7,430 bases of DNA from Solirubrobacteraceae bacterium (GTDB lineage: Bacteria > Actinomycetota > Thermoleophilia > Solirubrobacterales > Solirubrobacteraceae). The translations under genes and the position numbers were made by a program. This document shows, piece after piece, positions 1-5,298 of this stretch (the first letter of the stretch is position 1; each line of letters opens with the position of its first letter). The notes below the pieces were generated by a model. That model was given only the letters and a program-made list of their open reading frames with translations. It was not told the DNA's origin and ran no database searches. The stretch spans positions 1 to 7,430 of the forward strand of contig JASHQV010000214.1 in NCBI GenBank assembly GCA_030038955.1, written 5' to 3'.

Positions 1-1
1 C

Positions 2-325
2 AAACGAGCCAACCACGGCTGGTCATCGCCGAGGACCCTGTTCCGAGGAAACCCGAACGTCGATCCGACCCCTCAGATCGCCGTCAACCCCAGCGGTGAC
101 GCGATCGTCACATGGCAGGGGTATCCGGCGAGGCTCGCGCTGCGAGAAAGTGCCGATGGCGTCTGGAGCAGACCGATCCGCCTCGACACCGGCGGCGTCA
201 CCGACTCTGCACTTGCACCCAGCGAAGCAGCGGCTGCCATCTGGCAGCACCCATTCGGGCACTCGATGCTCATCCAAGCAGTCAGGTACACCCCATCCCG
301 CAAGACGCGGCGTTACGGTCCGTAG
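2..325 (+). CDS. C-terminal part of a secreted-type WSxP/PQxAV repeat protein (5' end outside window)
   Basis: The frame beginning at base 2 is open from the window edge to a TAG at 323-325, giving 107 residues with no start needed. Two degenerate repeats are visible. The first runs from WSSP (residue 7) through PQIAVNPSGDAIVTWQ (24-39). The second runs from WSRP (55) through SEAAAAIWQ (74-82) and ends in IQAVRY. This W-S-x-P, then P-Q-[IV]-A-V-[ND]-P-x-G-[DN]-A, then x-W-Q pattern matches the beta-propeller-like tandem repeats of large exported actinobacterial proteins of unknown function; that match is from memory, not a search. Several codons end in A or T (aaa, cga, tca, aca, aga, agt), a looser usage than in the genes to the right. 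The last two residues (Gly-Pro) and the stop lie inside the left arm of the 317-474 palindrome, so the native C-terminus was probably altered. Function unknown; a binding or surface role is only a guess. Confidence 0.72.
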   Translation, partial: KRANHGWSSPRTLFRGNPNVDPTPQIAVNPSGDAIVTWQGYPARLALRESADGVWSRPIRLDTGGVTDSALAPSEAAAAIWQHPFGHSMLIQAVRYTPSRKTRRYGP

Positions 326-474
326 AAGAATTAGCTCGCGTTTTTGGGCGGCGTCTGGACGCGCCTGGCGGGAGGCCGTGACACAAGACGTACTGGTGGT
401 ACGGCGGTGTCATGGCCTCCCGCCAGCCACGCCCAGTCACTCCCCAAACTTCACGACTAATTCTCCTACGGACC
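317..474. repeat. 158-bp foldback palindrome, MITE-like element candidate
   Basis: Bases 317-384 pair with 407-474 in one constant register (paired coordinates sum to 791) with no indel. The outer arm, 317-334 against 457-474, matches at 17 of 18 positions, starting GGTCCGTAG and ending CTACGGACC. The inner arm, 365-384 against 407-426, has 19 Watson-Crick pairs and one G-T. By my hand count 51 of 68 positions pair Watson-Crick and 4 more are wobble; the mismatches cluster in the middle. The 22-base centre holds a further 5-bp stem, CGTAC (389-393) with GTACG (399-403), around a TGGTG loop. The element lies between the 3' ends of two convergent genes and contains no ORF resembling a known protein. 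TTA occurs at 313-315 and 476-478, one base outside each end, so a 3-bp target duplication is possible. Alternatives are a very large bidirectional terminator or a REP-like structure. Mobility is inferred; the dyad itself is directly visible. Confidence 0.7.
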
Positions 475-539
475 CTTAGCCAGATCGACCACGTCCTCGG
501 AGCGGGCGGCCAGCATCACAGCGGCGAGCCGGGCCCGCG

Positions 540-2933
540 TCACACCTTCACCGTCTGTCGCTCGGCCCCGCGCGGGATCGACTCGATGATCACCCGGCAG
601 GGGCGCTCGCGCAGCACCATCTCGAGCGTCCGCCCGAAGCTGCCGCTGGCCGGCATCGGCATCACGATCGCGCCGGCGCGGATCGCTTTGGCGGTGTCGA
701 CGATCAGCCGGCCGGTCTGGCCCGCGCGGACCTGCTCCCAGCGGCCGCCCACGCGGCGTGACCCGGCCAGCAGCTTCGCCTCGTCCAGGGCCGTCTCGGC
801 GCTGCTCCGCGCCTCGGGCATCGAAGCTTCGAGCGGGCTGGATGCGGGCACCGAGATCGTCACCAGCACGTAGATCCCCCGCCGCCGACGGTCTGCGATG
901 CGGGCCGCCGTGGCCATCACCGCCGGCACGTAGTGGTCCGCGTCGAACACCACCAGCACCGATCCGTGCTCGACCTCCTGGTGCATCGCCACGCTCCCGT
1001 CAGCGCCTCGCTCACGGCCACCCCGCCCCGGCCGATCGCGGCGGTCCGGCGGCGGCGCGGTGATGATCACCCGGCAGGGAGCCTTGCTGACCACGTACTC
1101 GGTTACCTCGCCGCCGTAGCTCTCGAGCGGGCGTCCACCAAGCAGCCCGCCGCCGCGGATCCCCGACGGCTCCTCGGCCGCCAGCACGATTAGCTCGACG
1201 CCGCGGCGCTTGGCTTCGGTCACGATCGCCTGCCCAGTCCGCCGGGCCCGCACGGTCGCGGTGGCGACCTCGACCCCGTCGTACGCCTCCCCCACCTGCT
1301 TGGCCCGCTTCAGCGCCGTCCGGGCGGCGCTGATCCGGCTCTCGGGCAAGGGCGCGTCGAGCTGTAGCGACAGCGGGATCTCGAACACCCAGATCGCCTC
1401 GATCGTCGCCCCCTGCTCGGACAGCTCATCCCTCCTCTCCCCCGCCAGGCGCCCGGCGGTCTGGACGATGTGGTCGTCCAGCGCCGTGCCGAGAATCGGC
1501 ACGAGGATCGATCCGTACTCCGCTGCTGGTCGCTCGTGGCGCAGCGCCCGCTCGGGAATCGTCACCCGTCGCAGCAGCGGCTTGTGCTGCACGCGGCGGT
1601 AGACGACGTACAGCAGCACTCCGGCCAGCATCCACCCGACACCGACGTAGCGCGCGCCGTGGTGAAACGCGATCAGCGCCACCCAGCCGGCCACCGCGAG
1701 GAACGCGCCGAGCACCGCTGGCAGCGGCACCCGGGCGCCGCGGAACGACACCGACAGCGGCACCTGGTACTCGGGCGCGCGATCCGGCTCCCGGAAGCGC
1801 ATCGTGACCACCGACACGTGGGCGATCGTGAACGCCACAAGCGCCCCAAACGCGTAGATGCCCACGAGCAAGTCGAGGTTGTGCGGGACCGTCAGCAGCG
1901 CCGCGATCACGGCGGCCGCAGCGATCACCACCCAGGGCGTGCCGTAGCGACCGCTGAGGCGGCCGACGACGCTAGGGATCTGGCGGTTGGTCGCCAGCGA
2001 GTGCCCGACCCGGGAGACGCCCAGCATCGCCCCGCCGGCCGCCGCGGTCAGCACCAGCGCGCCGGTCACGCCGAGCGCGTACTTGAGCACATCGGCCACC
2101 CACACCGGGCGGAACGACTCGACGACCCCCAGCAGCGGGGCCCGGATGTGGCTGCGGCCGAGCGCAGTCAGCCCATCGTGGACGGGAAGCACCCCCACCC
2201 CAACGACCGCGATCCCGACGAACACGATCACGATCGCCGCCGAGCCGGTGCCAACCAGCCTCCTCACCTGGCGGGGCGTGGTCGACACCTCCCCGGCGAG
2301 GTTGGCCGCGGACTCCAGACCGGTGAACGCGATCACCGCAACCGGGAACGCGAACGCGAGGTCCGACAGGCTGGGGGCGGTGCCGAAGTGCACCGACTGC
2401 GTCAGATGGCTGCCGTGGAACACGAGCGCCAGCCCCAGCACGATCACGATCGCCTGCAGCGTCAGGTCGACGCCGGCGATCATGATTCGCTGGCGCAGCT
2501 GCCTGGCGCTGACGCCCGTGAAGTTGTCGACGCTGACCACTGCGATCACGACCAGCGCCGCCACGATCTGGGCGGTGCCGCCGCCCAGCGTCGGCCAGAA
2601 CACCGATAGGTAAGCCGGCGCGGTCAACGCCGCCACCGCGACCAGGATCGTGTAGTCGAGCACCAGCGCCCAGCCCGCCACGAAGCTGACGAGCTCGTTG
2701 AAGGCGTAGCGCGCGAACACCGCCGAGCCGCCCCGCTCGGGATGCAGCGAGGCGCCCTCGGCGTACGTCATCGCGGTCAGCTGGAAGAACAGCCCGGCGG
2801 CGATGAACACCTCCGGGGTGAGCCCGTTGGCGTGGTGGGCGACGACTCCGAGCGCGAAGTACACCGAGCTGACCGACGTCGCGTACACGACGGCGAACAG
2901 GGCGCGGAGGCTGACGTTCTGGTGCCTGTGCAC
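540..2933 (-). CDS. APC-superfamily permease with two C-terminal universal-stress (UspA-like) domains
   Basis: This 797-residue protein has about twelve hydrophobic segments between residues 8 and 446, followed by a soluble tail. The membrane part resembles APC amino-acid transporters. TM1 is near 9-32, the motif FTGLESAANLAGEV at 203-216 matches the conserved G-x-E...GE element of APC TM6, and the loop YAEGASLHPERGGS (57-70) is the usual TM2-TM3 region with P-x-x-G-G. The tail holds two UspA-like domains. One spans about 473-626, with GSILVPI as first strand and APCRVIIT as last. The other spans about 656-785, with GSVLVVF and RPCRVIIE. A charged Arg/Gly-rich linker (627-655) joins them. Neither domain shows a clean G-2x-G-9x-G-S/T ATP motif; the first keeps a Gly-rich remnant near 591-608. 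Likely role: inner-membrane uptake or exchange of an amino acid, polyamine or related compound, with the cytoplasmic tail possibly sensing nucleotide or stress. Substrate unknown. The start is GTG at 2933; the preceding in-frame codon is a stop, so no longer start exists. The ribosome-binding site is weak (GGTGAG). Confidence 0.9.
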   Translation of the reverse strand: MHRHQNVSLRALFAVVYATSVSSVYFALGVVAHHANGLTPEVFIAAGLFFQLTAMTYAEGASLHPERGGSAVFARYAFNELVSFVAGWALVLDYTILVAVAALTAPAYLSVFWPTLGGGTAQIVAALVVIAVVSVDNFTGVSARQLRQRIMIAGVDLTLQAIVIVLGLALVFHGSHLTQSVHFGTAPSLSDLAFAFPVAVIAFTGLESAANLAGEVSTTPRQVRRLVGTGSAAIVIVFVGIAVVGVGVLPVHDGLTALGRSHIRAPLLGVVESFRPVWVADVLKYALGVTGALVLTAAAGGAMLGVSRVGHSLATNRQIPSVVGRLSGRYGTPWVVIAAAAVIAALLTVPHNLDLLVGIYAFGALVAFTIAHVSVVTMRFREPDRAPEYQVPLSVSFRGARVPLPAVLGAFLAVAGWVALIAFHHGARYVGVGWMLAGVLLYVVYRRVQHKPLLRRVTIPERALRHERPAAEYGSILVPILGTALDDHIVQTAGRLAGERRDELSEQGATIEAIWVFEIPLSLQLDAPLPESRISAARTALKRAKQVGEAYDGVEVATATVRARRTGQAIVTEAKRRGVELIVLAAEEPSGIRGGGLLGGRPLESYGGEVTEYVVSKAPCRVIITAPPPDRRDRPGRGGRERGADGSVAMHQEVEHGSVLVVFDADHYVPAVMATAARIADRRRRGIYVLVTISVPASSPLEASMPEARSSAETALDEAKLLAGSRRVGGRWEQVRAGQTGRLIVDTAKAIRAGAIVMPMPASGSFGRTLEMVLRERPCRVIIESIPRGAERQTVKV

Positions 2934-3125
2934 TCAGCTGCTCACCGGCTGAGCCGTCGCAGAAGAATCTGATGGCGCTCCGGCATCAGGCGCCAAGCTT
3001 AGGACCTAGACGACCTGGATCGCACGTTACGACATGATTCGGTTCGCGCTCCGCCACGACACGATTTGCGGCGGACTGGCACCATTGTCGAGCCCAATCG
3101 CCGCGGTGAACAGGAGACGCCGAGG
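2934..3125. promoter_or_regulatory. Divergent intergenic region with two mutually exclusive small stems
   Basis: This 192-bp gap separates the divergent permease and citrate synthase-like genes, so promoters for both should lie here. I see no convincing -35/-10 pair on either strand. Two inverted repeats overlap: CTGATG (2969-2974) with CATCAG (2984-2989), and TGGCGC (2973-2978) with GCGCCA (2990-2995). The two stems share bases 2973-2974, and the loop of the second contains the right arm of the first, so they cannot coexist as hairpins. They lie about 36-62 bases upstream of the permease start, where they could be an operator or part of its leader. Function is not established; short stems of this size also occur by chance in GC-rich DNA. 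Confidence 0.3.
3112..3116 (+). promoter_or_regulatory. Ribosome-binding site that fixes the citrate synthase-like start
   Basis: AGGAG at 3112-3116 lies nine bases before ATG 3126, which is ideal spacing. It decides against the in-frame TTG at 3066, which would add 20 residues (RRTGTIVEPNRRGEQETPR) that do not resemble the family's N-terminus and has no comparable Shine-Dalgarno site. Confidence 0.7.
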
Positions 3126-4415
3126 ATGAGCCGCAGTACGCTGACGGTCACCGACAACCGGACCGGCCAGAGCTTCGAGTTGCCGATCGAGCACGGCGCC
3201 GTCCGCGCCGAGCAGCTGACGGAGCGCTCCGCCAGCGACGAGTCCCCCGGGCTGATCGTCTACGACCCTGGGTTCGTCAACACGGCCTCGTGCATCAGCT
3301 CGATCACCAGCGTGGAGGCGAGACCGGGGGTGCTGGCCCATCGCGGCTACCTGATCGAGGACCTGGTCGAGCACTGCACGTTCGTCGAGGTCGCCTACCT
3401 GCTGATCCGCGGCGAGCTCCCCACCGAGGCCGAGCTCGACGCCTGGAAGCAGGAGATCTCGGTGCGCAAGTTCGTGCACGAGAACGTCAAGAGCTTCATC
3501 CAGGGGTTCCGCTATGACGCCCACCCGATGGCGATGCTGGCCGCCTCGGTCGGGGCGCTCGCCAGCTTCTACCCGGATGCGGGGCAGATCGACGATCAGG
3601 CGTCCCGGGACTTCCAGATCCTGCGGCTGCTGGCGAAGCTGCCGACGCTGGCCGCCTACGCCTACCGCCATGGCACCGGCCAGCCGTTCGTGTACCCGTC
3701 CGACGAGCTCAGCTACACCGGCAACCTGCTGTCGATGATGTTCCGCATGAGCGAGCTGCAGTATCAGGTCGAACCGCGGCGCGAACGGGCGCTCGACGTG
3801 CTGCTGATCGTCCACGCCGACCACGAGCAGAGCGCCGCGGCCACCGCAGTCCGCGCGGTCGGCTCCAACCACGTCGATCCATACGCGGCGGTCGCCGCCG
3901 GCGTGTACGCGCTGTCAGGCCCGATGCGCGGCGCGGCCGACAGCCGCACGCTGGCGATGCTGCGCCGGATCGGCAAGCTCGAGAACGTGTCCGCCCACCT
4001 CGAGCGGGTCAAGCGCGGCGACGAGCTGCTGATGGGCTTCGGGCACTGGGTCTACCGTGCGCCCGACCCCCGCGCGAACATCCTCCGCCGCCAGCTCGAC
4101 GAGCTGTACGCCGATCGCCCCGCCAGCCCGCTGCTGGCGATCGCCGACGAGCTCGCCCGGCAGGCCGCCGAGGACGACTACTTCGTGTCGCGCGCGATCT
4201 ATCCGAACGTCGACCTGTACTCGGGGCTGACATACGAGGCCGTCGGCATCCCCGACGCGATGTTCGGGGTGATGTTCGCGCTGGCCCGCAGCGCCGGCTG
4301 GATCGCGCAGTGGCTCGAGATGGTGCTCGACCCCGAGCAGACCACGGTGCGCCCGAGGCAGCTGTACGTCGGCGCCGAGCAGCGGAAGTTCGTGCCCCTC
4401 GCCGATCGCCGCTGA
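3126..4415 (+). CDS. Citrate synthase homologue (type II-like) with catalytic His replaced by Arg
   Basis: The 429-residue product is full length for the bacterial hexameric type (E. coli GltA is 427) and aligns throughout, including the small N-terminal beta domain (VTDNRTGQSFELPIEHG). Conserved landmarks are PGFVNTASC, HRGYLIEDL, FRYDAHPM, GQPFVYP, HADHEQ (His230, His233), FGHWVYRAPDPR (His307, Arg316), YPNVD (Asp363), ARSAGW (Arg388) and RPRQLY. In the acetyl-CoA-binding motif, normally GP-x-HGGAN, it reads GPMRGAAD: Arg268 (CGC, 3927-3929) replaces the histidine equivalent to E. coli His264/pig His274, and Asp272 replaces the motif's Asn. The FGHRVY motif has also become FGHWVY. The other catalytic pair, His307 and Asp363, is intact. 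In classical enzymes the lost His takes part in enolising acetyl-CoA, so ordinary citrate formation from acetyl-CoA and oxaloacetate may be greatly weakened or absent. The reading frame is clean, so this is not obvious decay. It could be a specialised paralogue, a 2-methylcitrate synthase-like enzyme, or a CoA/carboxylate-binding protein. It is followed 48 bp later by a TSUP transporter on the same strand. Confidence 0.93.
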   Translation: MSRSTLTVTDNRTGQSFELPIEHGAVRAEQLTERSASDESPGLIVYDPGFVNTASCISSITSVEARPGVLAHRGYLIEDLVEHCTFVEVAYLLIRGELPTEAELDAWKQEISVRKFVHENVKSFIQGFRYDAHPMAMLAASVGALASFYPDAGQIDDQASRDFQILRLLAKLPTLAAYAYRHGTGQPFVYPSDELSYTGNLLSMMFRMSELQYQVEPRRERALDVLLIVHADHEQSAAATAVRAVGSNHVDPYAAVAAGVYALSGPMRGAADSRTLAMLRRIGKLENVSAHLERVKRGDELLMGFGHWVYRAPDPRANILRRQLDELYADRPASPLLAIADELARQAAEDDYFVSRAIYPNVDLYSGLTYEAVGIPDAMFGVMFALARSAGWIAQWLEMVLDPEQTTVRPRQLYVGAEQRKFVPLADRR

Positions 4416-4463
4416 GGTGGACCGCGTCGCCATCGGCGGCGAAGCTCGCGAGCGCCAGCGGGC

Positions 4464-5219
4464 GTGGGCGTGACGCCGCTGCACGCGCTCGCGATCTTCG
4501 CCGCCGGGATCGCCGCCGGAACGATCAACACGGTCGTCGGCAGCGGCACCCTGATCACCTTCCCGACGCTGCTGGCGTTCGGCTATGCGCCGGTGATCGC
4601 CAACGTCACCAACGCAGTCGGACTGGTGCCCGGCTCGGCCTCGGGAGCCTACGGCTACCGCCGCGAGCTGCGTGGCCAGCGTCGCCGCGCGGTGCCGCTG
4701 CTGATCGCCTCAGCGCTGGGCGCGGTCGTCGGCGCGGTCCTGCTGCTGAGCCTGCCCGCCTCGGCGTTCAAGGCGATCGTGCCGGTGTTCGTCGGAGCGG
4801 CGCTGCTGCTGATCCTCGTCCAGCCGCGCCTGATGCGGCGGCTGGAGGGCAAACGGCGGGTCGCCCACGAGCACCCCGGCGGTCCAGCGACCGCTGGCTC
4901 GCTGATCACCGGCGTGTACGGCGGCTACTTCGGCGCCGCCCAGGGGATCCTGCTGTTCGCGATGCTCGGCTTGACCGTGGACGACGAGCTGCAGCGGATC
5001 AACGCGCTGAAGGTCTTGCTGGGCGGGCTGAACAACCTCGTGGCCGGGGTGATCTTCGTGTTCGCCGCCCACGTCGCCTGGGCCGCCGCCGGGATGATCG
5101 CCGCCGGCTCGCTCGTCGGCGGCGTGCTCGGCGCCCGCTGGGGCCGGCGGCTGTCGCCGACGGCGCTGCGGGTCGTGATCGTGATCGTCGGCGTGGTCGC
5201 GATCGTCCGGCTGGTGTGA
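4464..5219 (+). CDS. TSUP-family (TauE/SafE) membrane transporter
   Basis: This is a 251-residue hydrophobic protein with about seven to eight membrane segments in two related halves, the usual size for TSUP. The first half carries GTINTVVGSGTLITFPTLLAFG (19-40) followed by APVIANVTNAVGL (42-54). The second carries GVYGGYFGAAQGILL (150-164), then LQRINALKVLLGGLNN (176-191). These are the paired Gly-rich and Asn-containing signatures of the family. Characterised members move sulfite, sulfoacetate, other sulfonates or organic anions out of the cell; the substrate here cannot be read from sequence. A basic loop (121-137) separates the halves. The start is uncertain: GTG 4464 is used here, GTG 4470 is two codons later, and neither has a clear ribosome-binding site. 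A perfect palindrome GCTCGCGAGC lies at 4444-4453, just upstream. The 48-bp gap after the citrate synthase-like gene has no terminator, so co-transcription is likely. A strong terminator follows the stop. Confidence 0.88.
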   Translation: MGVTPLHALAIFAAGIAAGTINTVVGSGTLITFPTLLAFGYAPVIANVTNAVGLVPGSASGAYGYRRELRGQRRRAVPLLIASALGAVVGAVLLLSLPASAFKAIVPVFVGAALLLILVQPRLMRRLEGKRRVAHEHPGGPATAGSLITGVYGGYFGAAQGILLFAMLGLTVDDELQRINALKVLLGGLNNLVAGVIFVFAAHVAWAAAGMIAAGSLVGGVLGARWGRRLSPTALRVVIVIVGVVAIVRLV

Positions 5220-5228
5220 ATGGTGGTC

Positions 5229-5258
5229 GGGGGCGCTGGCCTTGGGGCCAGCGCCCCC
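5229..5258. terminator. Strong bidirectional hairpin terminator between convergent genes
   Basis: GGGGGCGCTGGCC (5229-5241) pairs perfectly with GGCCAGCGCCCCC (5246-5258), a 13-bp stem with 11 G-C pairs and a TTGG tetraloop. It starts nine bases after the TSUP stop and lies 40 bases beyond the stop of the opposing lipoprotein gene, so it can serve both. There is no T-tract on either side, as is common in high-GC actinobacteria. Confidence 0.85.
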
Positions 5259-5298
5259 GCCGAGACCGGCGCTCCGCCCGCCCAGCGATCGAGCGCTT

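Noticed and set aside
317..474. The palindrome as a CRISPR repeat, tRNA or ordinary intrinsic terminator
   Set aside because: There is only one copy, no cloverleaf, and the dyad is far longer than a terminator stem and lacks a T-tract after it.
96..479. 127-codon plus-strand frame in the left region, and an overlapping one at 112-381
   Set aside because: Both are Arg/Ser/Pro-rich and run into the palindrome; the frame ending at 325 has clear repeat motifs and is the real one.
1470..2609. 379-codon plus-strand frame opposite the permease gene
   Set aside because: Composition is dominated by Arg, His, Gln, Asp and Gly without any domain; it is an antisense shadow of the permease in GC-rich DNA.
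3066..3125. N-terminal extension of the citrate synthase-like protein from TTG 3066
   Set aside because: No ribosome-binding site before the TTG and no family similarity; AGGAG at 3112-3116 supports ATG 3126.
3027..3872. 281-codon minus-strand frame opposite the citrate synthase-like gene
   Set aside because: Antisense shadow; the plus-strand frame has full-length family similarity and a good ribosome-binding site.
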